From Kutzneria chonburiensis (GTDB lineage Bacteria; Actinomycetota; Actinomycetes; Mycobacteriales; Pseudonocardiaceae): a stretch of 64,000 nt of DNA. Positions 37,055 through 46,840 of the stretch are shown here, piece by piece. Under the pieces are notes generated by a model. The model did not search any database, was not told the origin of the DNA, and worked only from the letters and a program-made list of their open reading frames with translations. A program made the position numbers and the translations under genes. The stretch is taken from contig NZ_CP097263.1 of assembly GCF_028622115.1 (NCBI RefSeq), positions 2,852,001 through 2,916,000 on the forward strand, written 5' to 3'. How positions within the stretch are numbered: position 1 is the first letter of the stretch; each line of letters begins with the position of its first letter.

Positions 37055-38457
37055 CGTCCCTGCCCGCCAACCGTCTTGCTGCCACGCTCGCTTGGCTGCA
37101 CGCGCTGCTCCCGGCCGCCTTGCGCGGCCGGGACCGCGCCGAGCCCGATCACTTGTTCTTGCAGATCAACAAGAACCCCCTCATCGAGGGGCTGGCCCCC
37201 GAGCCCAGGGCGGCGTCCGCGGAGGTTCGTGAGCGGATCAACGCGCTCATCCGCGAAAACGCCGTCGACGACGGGAGCAGGCACGTCCTCGACACGACCA
37301 TCGACAGCTGGGTCGACCAGTGGAACGTCGAGGTGGAAAGGGAACGGATCCAGCGGGAGTCCGTGCTGCACCAGCTCGAGTCCGATGCCAAGACGAGGGC
37401 GCAGAACCTCGACGAGCGTGCTGAGGCCATCCGTCAGGAAGCAGCGGAGTTCAAGAAGTACGAGGAGGAACTGCGCACGAGGCAGCGCCGTCGCGAACCG
37501 AGCCGACAAGCCGAACGAGGAGACAACAGCACTGTGAGCACACCGACAACCGCACAAACATCGCCCGACCCGCCCTCTGACGCCTCCGACATCACGCGGT
37601 GGCAGGACGACGATCCGCGTGGCCGGTTCGCCACCAGGTTCAGTCCGATGACGGAGCACGGCCTCGCATTCGTCCTCCTCGGCATTCTGGCCTTCGCCGA
37701 CGCGTTCGGGTTCTGGACGACCCTGGACAGACTGATCCAACAGGATTCACAGCTGGTGTTCGCCTTCGTGTCCGCCCTGGCGCTCGGGTCGGTGGCCGCC
37801 GCGCACCAGATCGGCAAACTCGCGAGGTCCCGGCGTGAGGGCTACGGGGGCAGCGTGGTCTGGATGGTCGTGCTCTCGGTGCTCTGGTTGGCGCTCGGCG
37901 CGACGATCTCCGGCATCCGCGCCACGGTAGGAGCCTCGACCATCCGCGGGACTGGATCCGGCCCGCTGGCCACCTCCGCGGGTTCGAAGGCCTCGGAAGG
38001 CGCGATCTGGGTCGCGGCGCTGATGCTCGGGGTCTACCTCATCACCGGCGCGTTGGCGATGACCCACGCCTACAGGTTCGGCGATCCGACAACGGCCGAC
38101 GAACGCGTCGCCCGCAAGCGCAGGCTCCGGTTGGAGGCCGAGGCCGCGGAGCTCGCCGCACAGGCGCGGGTCGAAGGCGCGAGGCAGGAGGTTGCTGCGG
38201 AGAACCGCAAGCGAGCGAGCAAGCTCCACGACCTCGAGCAGGAGCTCGACGAGGCACGGCGCTCCGGCCTCCGCGCGGAGCAGGCACAGCAGACGGCCGC
38301 CGCGATGGGGAACCCGTCCGCCACCGACAGCCTTCTCGACCCCGAAGGCGACACGGGCAACGGCCGTGGTGACGCCGCTACTCCTCCCCCGCCGCCGGCT
38401 TCCCCGAAATTTGCCGAGAACCCCAGATCGGTAGGAGACAGTGACCTCTACTGCTAA
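37051..38457 (+). CDS. Coiled-coil protein with four membrane helices
   Basis: GTG 37051 overlaps the preceding stop (GTGA). The 468-residue product has ~145 residues of charged helix (SVLHQLESDAKTRAQNLDER, EEELRTRQRRREPSR) and a low-complexity linker. Four hydrophobic segments follow: GLAFVLLGILAFADAFGFW, LVFAFVSALALGSVAAAH, VVWMVVLSVLWLALGATIS, AIWVAALMLGVYLITGALAM. A second coiled coil comes next (LRLEAEAAELAAQARVEGAR) and a Pro-rich tail ends it. Both coiled-coil ends would be cytoplasmic with an even number of helices. It could anchor the cytoplasmic machinery to the membrane. Confidence 0.7.
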   Translation: MTSLPANRLAATLAWLHALLPAALRGRDRAEPDHLFLQINKNPLIEGLAPEPRAASAEVRERINALIRENAVDDGSRHVLDTTIDSWVDQWNVEVERERIQRESVLHQLESDAKTRAQNLDERAEAIRQEAAEFKKYEEELRTRQRRREPSRQAERGDNSTVSTPTTAQTSPDPPSDASDITRWQDDDPRGRFATRFSPMTEHGLAFVLLGILAFADAFGFWTTLDRLIQQDSQLVFAFVSALALGSVAAAHQIGKLARSRREGYGGSVVWMVVLSVLWLALGATISGIRATVGASTIRGTGSGPLATSAGSKASEGAIWVAALMLGVYLITGALAMTHAYRFGDPTTADERVARKRRLRLEAEAAELAAQARVEGARQEVAAENRKRASKLHDLEQELDEARRSGLRAEQAQQTAAAMGNPSATDSLLDPEGDTGNGRGDAATPPPPPASPKFAENPRSVGDSDLYC

Positions 38458-39613
38458 GCAGCTCGTCGCCACGATCATCGCGATCGTGGTCTTCACAGGT
38501 TCGTTGACGTCGTGCGGCGAGTTCAAGCCGCCTCGGGACGCCGGCGAGATCGCCCTCGTGGTGGGCGGCCGTGCGAACATGCCGAGACCTCAGCTGGTTT
38601 CCAAGGCACGTGAGTACTTCAAGGAGTCGGTGCTCAGCCGCGATCACCTGGTGGTCGTCGGGGTGTCCGGCAAGCCGGAGGTCCAGCTGGACATGCAACT
38701 GGAGAGCAAGTGCAACTCCGACAGCGGTTGTGAGGGCACGGTCTCGGACTACGAGGACATGCTCAGCAACGACGTGTTCAACGCGCTCCGCGCCAAGACG
38801 CCGGAGGCGGACACGCTCGGGGCGATCCTGCTGGCCGCCGAAGTCCAGCACCAGTCGTCGAAGACGGGGCCGAAGCGCATCGTCGTGATCGACAACGCCC
38901 TGCAGACCTCCGGCGACCTCCGCCTGCAGGCACCGGGCGCTCTCGCGGCCGACGCCGGCAAGGTCATCGAGCAGCTCGGTGGCAACTCAGGCAAGCTGAA
39001 GCCGTTGGCCGGCACCGAAGTCCTGCTCACCGGGCTGGGGTCGGTCGCGGCTCCCCAGCCCGAGCTGTCCCTCGACGAGCAGAACCAGTTGAAGGGGCTG
39101 TGGACCAAGGTGCTGAGCGCGACCGGCGCCAAGGTCGTGCCCGACCTCACCACGTTCACGAACACCCCGCCGCTGGACAATCTGCCGACGGTGACGCCCG
39201 TGCTTCCCCCGAAACGGATCGACGACCCCAAGGGCGTCGGCTGCGCCAGGTTCCGGGAGGACCAGGTCGGATTCCTGCCGGACAAGTCGGTGTTCGCTGA
39301 CGCGAAACGAGTGCAGGACGTGCTCGCTCCGATCGCGGAGACGTTGCGGGAGAAGAAGATCGCGGTCACGGTTACCGGGACGACGGCACTTCCCGAAGAC
39401 GCGCCGTTCACGCTGTCGACCCAGCGCGCGCAGGCCGTGGTGAAGGAGCTGACGAACCAGGGTGTTCCCGGTTCGCTCCTCCAAGCCGGCGGCGTGGGCA
39501 CCAACTTCGCCGGTTACGTTCCGCCGTACGACGCGACGGGTCAGTTCATCGAGACGCTCGCCGTGCAGAACCGGCTCGTGATCATCGCACCGGTCGGGCA
39601 GCCCTGCCCCTGA
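38441..39613 (+). CDS. Lipoprotein with OmpA-like C-terminal domain
   Basis: GTG 38441 lies 17 bp inside the previous gene. The product (390 residues) begins with a lipobox signal peptide (LVATIIAIVVFTGSLTSC), so it is predicted to be lipid-anchored outside the membrane. A middle domain (~30-270) has strand/helix alternation with RIVVIDNALQTSGDL and TEVLLTGLGSVAAP. The last ~120 residues (FREDQVGFLPDKSVFADAKR, VTVTGTTALPEDAPFTLSTQ, AVVKELTNQGVPGSLLQAGG) are OmpA-like, a fold that binds peptidoglycan. It would tie the cassette to the cell wall. Confidence 0.75.
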   Translation: MTSTAKQLVATIIAIVVFTGSLTSCGEFKPPRDAGEIALVVGGRANMPRPQLVSKAREYFKESVLSRDHLVVVGVSGKPEVQLDMQLESKCNSDSGCEGTVSDYEDMLSNDVFNALRAKTPEADTLGAILLAAEVQHQSSKTGPKRIVVIDNALQTSGDLRLQAPGALAADAGKVIEQLGGNSGKLKPLAGTEVLLTGLGSVAAPQPELSLDEQNQLKGLWTKVLSATGAKVVPDLTTFTNTPPLDNLPTVTPVLPPKRIDDPKGVGCARFREDQVGFLPDKSVFADAKRVQDVLAPIAETLREKKIAVTVTGTTALPEDAPFTLSTQRAQAVVKELTNQGVPGSLLQAGGVGTNFAGYVPPYDATGQFIETLAVQNRLVIIAPVGQPCP

Positions 39614-39621
39614 CGAGGAGG

Positions 39622-39662
39622 GAGTGGTTGGGCCCGTTGAAGTCGAGCGGGCCCAACCACTC
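39622..39662. terminator. Bidirectional terminator between the lipoprotein and CHAT genes
   Basis: GAGTGGTTGGGCCCG at 39622-39636 and its exact complement at 39648-39662 form a 15-bp stem with an 11-base loop. It lies between two convergent stops (39613 and 39665). Confidence 0.85.
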
Positions 39663-39664
39663 GG

Positions 39665-41674
39665 TCAGACGCCCTGCTGGGTGAACCCCGCCCAGCACAC
39701 CGCGTCGGCGTGGTCGAAGCCTCGTGCGGGCGCCATGTCCCGCACCTTCCCGGGCATGCTGGCAGGGAACTCCCTGCCGGGATCCAGCATCCACAGCTGC
39801 GCCCGGCGCAACGCCGAGGACGATGCCACCCCCTCCACCCGCAGGTAGTGGTGGAACATGAACATCAGCTGCACCGTGGTGCGTCCTGCGGGCACCTTCC
39901 ACATCGATCCGACGACGGTACGTGCGCCCAGGGACAGGAACGACGTCGACAGGCTCAACGCCTCGTCGTAGTCCACACCGGACACGTTCGTCGTGCAGCC
40001 CGCGAGCACCACCAACCCGATCGGCAGCACCTCGGTCGGCCTGACGTCCATCAGCCGCTGTGTCGACAACGTACCTCCGGCAAGGCAGATCCGCGACTCC
40101 AACGGTTCCTTCATGTCCGCGACCGCGTGACAGGCGAGATGCAGCAGCGGCAACGGCTTGGCGAGTGCGGACACTACCTCGGCCGGCGTGCCGGCACCGT
40201 CGTCCGCGGGTTCTGACGACAGCGGGAACCAGCTCCACGACCCCATCACGAGTCCACCGGAGTAGAAGGCGTCCCGCACCGACCACGCCTCGACGACTCC
40301 GGAAGGCAGGTCCCGAGTGGGATTTCCTACCAGCAGTGGGTTTCCGCCCACGACAGGCCGCCGCTCGACCACGTCGCAGAAGACCTCGGCGGACGGCGCG
40401 TAGGAGATCTCCAGGTCCTGCACCAGGTACCGGTCCACCCCGTCGGCCACGCGTTTGGCCGCGTGCCACGGCACGAGTCCCAGCGACCCGACGGGCACCA
40501 GCACGACCCGCTCTCGCCCGTCAGCCGCCCGGCGCAGCTGTGCTCCCACGACGTCGTCGGCCCAGCGGCAGATGCGGTCCAGTTCGTCCTTCCACCGCTC
40601 GTACTCCTCACCGTCCTCCGTTCTGGCCTCGTACCAGGCGTCATAGGCAGACTGGTATCGCCCGACCGCGGAGTCCTGTGCTGTCAGCAGTTCCGGGCAC
40701 GTGCTGAACGACGGTTCGCCGTCCGCGGGCACCACGACGACCAGTCCTTCGTGGTGTTCATTGGACGGTACGAGGTAGACGAGGCAATGCGATCCGTGCG
40801 CGTGCAGCGCCCGTCGCACGCGATCCAGGAAGTGACGATCCTCGGACATGTCACCGTTCTCGGTGAGTACTCCGAGGACCTTGCGCCGCAGTCCGCCCCA
40901 ATCGCTGAGCTCGCCATCGGGTCCCCGCAGCCTGAGCCGGTCGCGCCCCTCGGCCTCGACCCATTCCTCGGCGAGGTCGTGCCGGCCGATCTCGCCGAGC
41001 CGGTGCGCGACGACGCGACCGATGTGCGCGGCTTTCAAGACCAGGCCGCGGCGGGCATCGAGCGCCCGCACGAGATCGTGCACCGCACCGTCCTCGATGC
41101 ACCACGAGACCAGTTCGTCCGCCGCCGCGACGCCGTTGCGCGCGATCTCGAGCCCGTGTTCGTTCTGCGACTGCATCGCGACCTTCCACCCGGCGCTCCA
41201 GGTGGCGTACCGCCCCATGTCCCGGCTCCTGGCACGGTCACCGGGGAGGTCCCGCCGCCTCAGCAGGCGTCCGAACTGCAGTGCGGACCTGTCGAGAAGC
41301 AGGTCCCTGCCTGCGCCGCGCTCGCTCCAATTCCGTTCCAGCACCGTGATTGCGGTCGCCTGCACCTCGGCGTCGTCTTGTTCCAGGTCCGCGAGAGTTG
41401 TTAGGACGTTTCCGTGCAGCTCCCGCGCGTACTTGAGCCAGTACTCGCTGCTCGCATTGCGCCGGACGAGATCGCCTACGGCCGTGGCGATCTCGCGCAG
41501 CACCTGCGTGTCCGATCTCTCCGCCGCGGCGGCGAACTCCTGCACCAGCCGCAACATCACCATCATCGGTCGCAGCCAAGCCGGTGCCGGGCGGTCGGGA
41601 AGCTGGGACGGCCGGGTGTGCGGATCGGACATGGCCCACCAAGCGAATTCGGCAAGCCCGACCATGGGCCCCAT
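39665..41674 (-). CDS. CHAT-domain protease (caspase-like, clan CD), C-terminal part of a TPR-CHAT protein
   Basis: The 669-residue frame has ~270 helical residues (VLREIATAVGDLVRR, HRLGEIGRHDLAEEWVEAEG). A CHAT domain follows with VYLVPSNEHHEGLVVVVP, LVPVGSLGLVPWHAAKR, ISYAPSAEVFCDVVERR, PLLHLACHAVAD (catalytic His ~511), GLVVLAGCTTN (catalytic Cys ~560) and GARTVVGSMWKVP. No ribosome-binding site precedes ATG 41674. The upstream gene's frame runs 112 bp into this one, and the paralogue at 51679-54444 is one continuous TPR-CHAT chain. So the two are probably one gene split by a single base near 41680. The role would be a dyad protease activated by a partner. Confidence 0.8.
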   Translation of the reverse strand: MGPMVGLAEFAWWAMSDPHTRPSQLPDRPAPAWLRPMMVMLRLVQEFAAAAERSDTQVLREIATAVGDLVRRNASSEYWLKYARELHGNVLTTLADLEQDDAEVQATAITVLERNWSERGAGRDLLLDRSALQFGRLLRRRDLPGDRARSRDMGRYATWSAGWKVAMQSQNEHGLEIARNGVAAADELVSWCIEDGAVHDLVRALDARRGLVLKAAHIGRVVAHRLGEIGRHDLAEEWVEAEGRDRLRLRGPDGELSDWGGLRRKVLGVLTENGDMSEDRHFLDRVRRALHAHGSHCLVYLVPSNEHHEGLVVVVPADGEPSFSTCPELLTAQDSAVGRYQSAYDAWYEARTEDGEEYERWKDELDRICRWADDVVGAQLRRAADGRERVVLVPVGSLGLVPWHAAKRVADGVDRYLVQDLEISYAPSAEVFCDVVERRPVVGGNPLLVGNPTRDLPSGVVEAWSVRDAFYSGGLVMGSWSWFPLSSEPADDGAGTPAEVVSALAKPLPLLHLACHAVADMKEPLESRICLAGGTLSTQRLMDVRPTEVLPIGLVVLAGCTTNVSGVDYDEALSLSTSFLSLGARTVVGSMWKVPAGRTTVQLMFMFHHYLRVEGVASSSALRRAQLWMLDPGREFPASMPGKVRDMAPARGFDHADAVCWAGFTQQGV

Positions 41675-43584
41675 CTCTTGCGGGAGGTCGTGGTGACCAT
41701 CAGGTCGTGCGCCGTGCTGATGGCTTTACGCAGCTGCTGCATGTCGCCGTTGGCGGTGCCGATCCGGAAGAACGCGAACAGGGCGTCCAAAGCCTCAATT
41801 TGATCAGATTCGACGCCGCTTGATGTTTGAGGCCCGGCCTGCTTGAGCAAGGACGTACCCGCGTCGAACGCGCCCAGCGAGTCCAGTCGGCTCGCCGCCG
41901 ACGCGAGCAGTCCCCCGGTCATGCCGGCCACGTCGTCGTGGAGCTGGCGCAGAGCAGCGTCGTTGAGCACCGCGCTCGCCACGCTGATGTCCAGGTCGGT
42001 CTGGCCCCGGAGCAGGTTCACCTGGTTCGTCAACAACTCCTGAACGACCCTGAGCGTCACGTCGGTGCGCTGCTCGTCAACGAGGTCGGAGTGATCGACC
42101 GCCAACCCCAGCATTCGCGCCGAGTCCTCGAGCGCGGACACCAGCTCGTTGATGTCAGCGACCACCGCGTCGGCCGCTCCGCTCAGCACAGTGATCCACA
42201 GCAGTGCGGCGCACAAGGCGACAGCGCTGTCCACGTCGGTCAACAGGCCGTTCTTGACCCGGCCGTCCACGACGCGTACCGATTCGCGCAGCCAGGCGGC
42301 CACCGGGTACTGGGCGGCCGAGGCTCCCAGATCGGGATAGTCCGACAGGTCCATCAGCGCGAATAGTCGCCAGGCGTGCAGGTCGCGAACGACCTCGGCG
42401 TCTAGGTCGAACGTGTCCAGCAACCGACTGACGTGCCCGACGACGTCATCGACGTGGCTGAGGTCACCGGTGATCTTCAGCAGACGGAAGTGGGCGCGGG
42501 CGATGTCCACTCCTGCCATCCAGCTCCACTCGGCGTCGGAGTCCACGCGGTCCACGCTGTGGCCCAGCCAGAGCAGGGCGTCTTCGATGTCGTCGACGTC
42601 GTCCGCCTCGCAGCCGCGGTCCAGCAATGCGTCGCCGTACATCCACCACACGAACTCGTCGTCCATCCCGGCCGCGACGGCGAGGCTGTCGACGATCTCG
42701 TTCTGGACGGCAGGGTTGTCAAAGTCCTCGCGCAACATCAGCAGCCGCGCCAGCAGCAGATGATGTTCCGGCAGCACCTCGCCCTCCACCAGGGTGAGGG
42801 TGATCAGCCGACGGCACGCGTTCACCGCGAGTGCGAGCGGCACGTGCTCGGGTGCGATCTGGTACCCCGACCTGCACAACTCGGCGAACAGCATCAGCTC
42901 GTCGGCGAGTCCCGGATAGCTGTCCGGAACCACCGGCAACGCCCAGGACTGCAGGCCCACCGCCTGGTGCAGCTCAGCGGCCTCGTCGGTGATGTCCCAC
43001 CGGTACGCGTGGGTCCGCGCCCTGATCAAGTCGATCACCGCGCGCACGCCGGGGTTCGACGTCGTGTCGCCGAGCTCGTCGAGCAGGCGCAGCAAAGTTC
43101 CGCAGGCGTCGAGGAAGTCCTGGTCGGACAAGTCACCCGACTGCCATGCATCCATCACTGCCCCCACACGACAGCAGTGGAGCTCCGCCACGTCGACGGT
43201 GATCTGGTCGCGTTCCTCGATCGAGAGATGCGGGAAGTCCAGGGCAGCGCCGGCCCAGTACGCGGAGGCGTCCCACGCGCCGGGAGCGGCCGACGTCAAC
43301 GCGGTCCGCGCCAGAACCCGTGCGAGCTCGATGCGCCACCAGCCACCGTGCACGGCGTCGGGCGCGCCAGCCACCGCGAACCGCAGAAGGCGTCCCACCA
43401 GGTCAAGTCGGTCGGCGAGGTCGGGTGCCTCCTCGTCCAGGTCGTCAACGCACTGAAAACCCACGTCACCCGCGTACTCGGGACTCACCGACAGCGGATC
43501 GGCGCGCAGCAACCGGCCGATGCGTTCGGCCTCCGCCCATCGAGCTCGTTCCTCCGGCGATTCAGACGCACTCGTGACGACCAC
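41563..43584 (-). CDS. TPR-like helical-repeat protein, probably the N-terminal half of the TPR-CHAT protein
   Basis: This 673-codon frame begins at GTG 43584 (TSASESPEERARWAEAERI) and is helical repeats throughout: WWRIELARVLARTALTSA, ACGTLLRLLDELGDTTS, NACRRLITLTLVEGEVL, HLLLARLLMLREDF, WMAGVDIARAHFRLLKI. After residue ~641 (HDLMVTTTS) it becomes low-sense (RKRWGPWSGLPNS). One base out of register the same DNA reads EMGPMVGLAEFAWWAM and enters the CHAT protein. One extra base in the AAGAG stretch near 41680 would join them into ~1300 residues. The repeats would be the sensing or partner-binding part. Confidence 0.65.
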   Translation of the reverse strand: MVVTSASESPEERARWAEAERIGRLLRADPLSVSPEYAGDVGFQCVDDLDEEAPDLADRLDLVGRLLRFAVAGAPDAVHGGWWRIELARVLARTALTSAAPGAWDASAYWAGAALDFPHLSIEERDQITVDVAELHCCRVGAVMDAWQSGDLSDQDFLDACGTLLRLLDELGDTTSNPGVRAVIDLIRARTHAYRWDITDEAAELHQAVGLQSWALPVVPDSYPGLADELMLFAELCRSGYQIAPEHVPLALAVNACRRLITLTLVEGEVLPEHHLLLARLLMLREDFDNPAVQNEIVDSLAVAAGMDDEFVWWMYGDALLDRGCEADDVDDIEDALLWLGHSVDRVDSDAEWSWMAGVDIARAHFRLLKITGDLSHVDDVVGHVSRLLDTFDLDAEVVRDLHAWRLFALMDLSDYPDLGASAAQYPVAAWLRESVRVVDGRVKNGLLTDVDSAVALCAALLWITVLSGAADAVVADINELVSALEDSARMLGLAVDHSDLVDEQRTDVTLRVVQELLTNQVNLLRGQTDLDISVASAVLNDAALRQLHDDVAGMTGGLLASAASRLDSLGAFDAGTSLLKQAGPQTSSGVESDQIEALDALFAFFRIGTANGDMQQLRKAISTAHDLMVTTTSRKRWGPWSGLPNSLGGPCPIRTPGRPSFPTARHRLGCDR

Positions 43585-43603
43585 GGACGTTCGCCTTCCC
43601 GTT

Positions 43604-44667
43604 TCAGGCGCAGCGACGGGAACGCCGGGCCGCGGGCTTGGTCGTCAGGTCGCGAATCCGTGCCAGCACGAGACCGCGTTGCCGGTCGTCCTCGAGCAAT
43701 TCGCGTCCGCGAGCATCGCTGAGCAGCCCGCTCTCCTGGAGGCGGTGGATCGCGGCGCGCAGGGCGAGATCCCGTCGGTGGGAGGGTTCGGGCCCGACCG
43801 CGCGCAGGAGCTCGTCGAGCACGAGGGCGTCCTGCACAGCCTGGTGGCCGCCCTGGTCAGGGAAGGCGCCGCGACGCACAGCCACCGGTCTTCGTCGATC
43901 ACGTGGTCGGCGGGGTCGGCACGTCTGCCGAGCGGCCGGTCGATGCGGGCATCCCACCAGGTCACCAGTTCCGGCTCGTCCGCGGTGCCGATGTTGACCC
44001 TGGGCCCCGTCCGGCAGATCGTCTCGATGACCGCGAGGACCTCCGGCAAGCGGTGCAGGTAGTCCGCGGGCTCGCCGTCGAACTTCCCCGCGCAGCGGTA
44101 CGCGAGGCGCTGCAGCAGTCCCTGCGCCCCGCGCAGTGGTCCGCTGCTGCCGGCTTCGTCGACGAGCATGACCAGCACAGCGCGGTGGAAGTCGTCCGGC
44201 AGCATTCGCCCGTAGCGGTTGGTCGCCACGACCTCCGGGCGCGCGGGTGCTCCCCGCTCGACTCTCGCGTGGCGGTCGAGATCGATCAGCCGGTACTTGA
44301 GATGCGTGCGCACCGCACCGGCCGGGTTGGCGAACTCGTCGCCGTGATCCGTCAGGTAGGCCAACGCCACCTCGAACGCGTCGGCGACGAGGTCCCGGCA
44401 CGGACAGTTGCCCACGAGGTGGTAACCGAGGACCTGGGGCGCGCCCACTCCGTCCGCGCCGAGCCGCAAGGAGCCGAGTCGGAACTCGGTGTCGCAGTAA
44501 CGGACCCGGTGACGCGAGTGCACGGCGGCTCGCTGGTCGAACAGCTCATACCAGATGGCTCTCGAGACGTCGTCGGGGATCTGGAGGTCGATCGGACGCT
44601 GGTCACCCTCCGGGTGCGAGCCAGAGATTGGTCGGCATGGGCGAACAGACACAGAGGCGGTCGGCAT
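43604..44667 (-). pseudogene. Possible sigma-factor-like regulator, frameshifted
   Basis: The ATG at 44667 opens MPTASVSVRP; the sensible sequence starts a little later (LQIPDDVSRAIWYELFDQ). RDLVADAFEVALAYLTDHG and AVRTHLKYRLIDLDRHARV resemble the helices of sigma region 2, though weakly. Near 43885 the frame changes: DRWLCVA is followed one base out by RRGAFPDQGGHQAVQDALVL, AIHRLQESGLLSDARGREL and a stop at 43604. If one base is restored the product has about 354 residues. It follows the TPR-CHAT start by 19 bp on the same strand and is likely first in that operon. A regulator of the locus is a guess. Confidence 0.4.
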
Positions 44668-44796
44668 GACATACTTTTATATGCGAATCCGGCCCTGGTC
44701 GATGGACGAGACCAAATCGTGAGGACACCTGGGGTTGACGATCACCTCCGACGCAGGTCGGTTTGTGGTGATCCCCCGAGACGATGGAGAGAGACG
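44668..44796. promoter_or_regulatory. Divergent promoter region with a spaced palindrome
   Basis: The 129-bp gap between outward-facing genes holds GATCACC at 44740-44746 and GGTGATC at 44767-44773, inverted arms separated by 20 bases. It also has an A/T-rich patch (ACTTTTATATG) near 44670, unusual in this GC-rich locus. The palindrome could be an operator for a dimeric regulator. Confidence 0.4.
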
Positions 44797-46839
44797 ATGT
44801 CGCTGCTGCCCGCTGTCGTGCCACTGGCGGCCGGCAAGCGTTCGGACCTCGTGCCGTCGCGCCTCGCGCAGAACGTCGCACCACTGTTCGGAGTGCCGTC
44901 ACCGAGCAGCCCGTTCGGCGCCATGACCTGGGTCAGCGAGTTCGACATGATCACCATCAGCGAGATCGCCAGGGGCGCGCACTCGCCCGGACGGTCGGAC
45001 GACCCGCCGCCGGCGGTACCGGAGGGACAGGACTGGGTGCTGCACGGCCGCACGGTCGTCGCCGCCCGCGGCCGCACGCTGCCGAACGAGATCATCAACG
45101 CGACGACCAACAGGTTCGGCCCGAACACGAAGTCCGCGGTGCTGCTGACCGCGGCGAACACGCTTCTCGGCCCGGTCACGAACGGCATGGCGGAGGCACT
45201 GCCGCTGCTGCGGGACCGCGACGGCGGCGAACTCCCGCTCAACCTCGGCATCGCGGCGTGGGCGACCGCCGCGATCGAGGCCTTCAGGTCGCAGCCGGCC
45301 TTGCTGATCGCCGCTTTCCAGGCCCGCACGATCCAGCGCACCTGCCTGGACGGACCAGCCATCCCGCGTGCCCCCCGCCTGCGCGACCGGAAGCAGGCGC
45401 GCAACGAGATCGGTGGCAGGCCGCCGGCCAAGCGCGATCCCATAACGCATCCACGCGAGCTCCACGTACTGGATCGCACCGTCCACCTCGCGGGGCTACC
45501 CGTCCACGACTCGGCGGGCAACGACGACGACGGGTTCCGCTCGCCTCCTCGCGGCATGGCGGACGAACTCGTCGACCACCTCGTCGAGCAACTCCTGGAC
45601 GCGAGCCAGCCAGAGGGCGCGGGCTACGTGTGGATCAGCGAGCGGGCGGCCCAGCAGGAGGCCATGGAGGCGATGCTGCCGTCGTCCGGCCTCGTGGACA
45701 ACCTGCTGACCTACTGGTTCTCCGTCCACTCCGATCTGGGCGCGGCCGACGATGTGACAAAGGTCCGGTTGCCCTCGCCCGAGCACGTTGCCGGGCTGTC
45801 CGAGCCCGGCAGGAGGGTGCTCGTTCTCGCCGGTGTCGGCCTGGCCCGCGTGCTGCGGCAGCAGGCGGGTTCGCCGGGCCTGCCCGTGCGGGAGTACCTC
45901 GGACTGCTGGAGGACCTCGGCGAAGTGACGGCCGGGTGCTTCGAGCACGCCGGTCCGGTCGCCGGGATGGTGCGCGTCCGGCTCGCGATTCTGCGGCTCG
46001 CCGTCCTGCGACACGACCGCACCAACCCCATCGCCGCGATCGTGCGGGACCTCATCGACGACGTGGACCTCTGCCGTGCCCTGCTCACCCGAGGCGCACT
46101 GGATCGCGGCGCCGTCGCGGACCTGCTCAGCGCCGCGTGCATCGAGTTGAACGCGGTTCGCACGACCAATGCGGAGGACCCGCGCGCTGACCTCCCCGCA
46201 CCGTCCGAATTGGACGAAGTGCTCCGCCAGTGGTGGTGGGCCTACGCGGACGCGCTGGAGATCGACCTGTCCGGCGCCGACCAGGAGCGCAACCAGGACA
46301 TCGGGTACCACCTGCACAACTACGCGGCCTTCCTGGGCAGCCACAACGCCCAGGAGGACCAGCGGGAGGCAGTCAGGTTCTTCCGGGACTTCGTGATCCC
46401 GAGCAGGCAGCGGAGGTACCGCAGGCTCGGAGACTTCGCTCCGCTCGGCCGCAGCTGCTACATCGCGACGGCGTCGACCTCCAGGCTCGGCGAGCAGGCC
46501 AGGGCCGACGATCTGCCGGACGAGGCGGCGCGCTGGGCGGAGCTCGGCTACAGGTGGATCGACCCCGTGCTCCGCAACGAGGACTTCGCCCGCCTGCTGG
46601 ACCGGTCCGACGAGCAGGCCGGTCTCTTTGTCCTGCGTGCCGCGCCCGCACTGCTGCTGGCATTGGAAACCGGCGTGCGCGAACTCGACGAGGCCGAGAG
46701 CGACCGCCTGCACCGTCTGCTGACAGCCGCGGAGAGGTGGCTGCACTCGAGCTCCCAGGGCAGGGCGGAGAACTACGTGCGGCACAACGAGGTCGAGTCG
46801 ATCCGCAAGCGAGTGGCCGAACTGACCGGAACCGGCTGA
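44797..46839 (+). CDS. Large helical protein of the CHAT/caspase locus, unknown function
   Basis: ATG 44797 is preceded by GGAGAGAG. The 680-residue product has two parts. Residues 1-250 have short strands and helices (SEFDMITISEIARGAHS, LLTAANTLLGPVTNGMAEAL, AIEAFRSQPALLIAAFQART). From about 260 it is a helical-repeat domain (VEQLLDASQPEGAG, VREYLGLLEDLGEVTAG, RRYRRLGDFAPLGRSCY, GLFVLRAAPALLLALETGV). No catalytic motif is visible and no family is recognised. Its size and place suggest an adaptor or sensor for the neighbouring proteases. It ends convergently at the hairpin 46841-46873. Confidence 0.6.
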   Translation: MSLLPAVVPLAAGKRSDLVPSRLAQNVAPLFGVPSPSSPFGAMTWVSEFDMITISEIARGAHSPGRSDDPPPAVPEGQDWVLHGRTVVAARGRTLPNEIINATTNRFGPNTKSAVLLTAANTLLGPVTNGMAEALPLLRDRDGGELPLNLGIAAWATAAIEAFRSQPALLIAAFQARTIQRTCLDGPAIPRAPRLRDRKQARNEIGGRPPAKRDPITHPRELHVLDRTVHLAGLPVHDSAGNDDDGFRSPPRGMADELVDHLVEQLLDASQPEGAGYVWISERAAQQEAMEAMLPSSGLVDNLLTYWFSVHSDLGAADDVTKVRLPSPEHVAGLSEPGRRVLVLAGVGLARVLRQQAGSPGLPVREYLGLLEDLGEVTAGCFEHAGPVAGMVRVRLAILRLAVLRHDRTNPIAAIVRDLIDDVDLCRALLTRGALDRGAVADLLSAACIELNAVRTTNAEDPRADLPAPSELDEVLRQWWWAYADALEIDLSGADQERNQDIGYHLHNYAAFLGSHNAQEDQREAVRFFRDFVIPSRQRRYRRLGDFAPLGRSCYIATASTSRLGEQARADDLPDEAARWAELGYRWIDPVLRNEDFARLLDRSDEQAGLFVLRAAPALLLALETGVRELDEAESDRLHRLLTAAERWLHSSSQGRAENYVRHNEVESIRKRVAELTGTG

Positions 46840-46840
46840 A

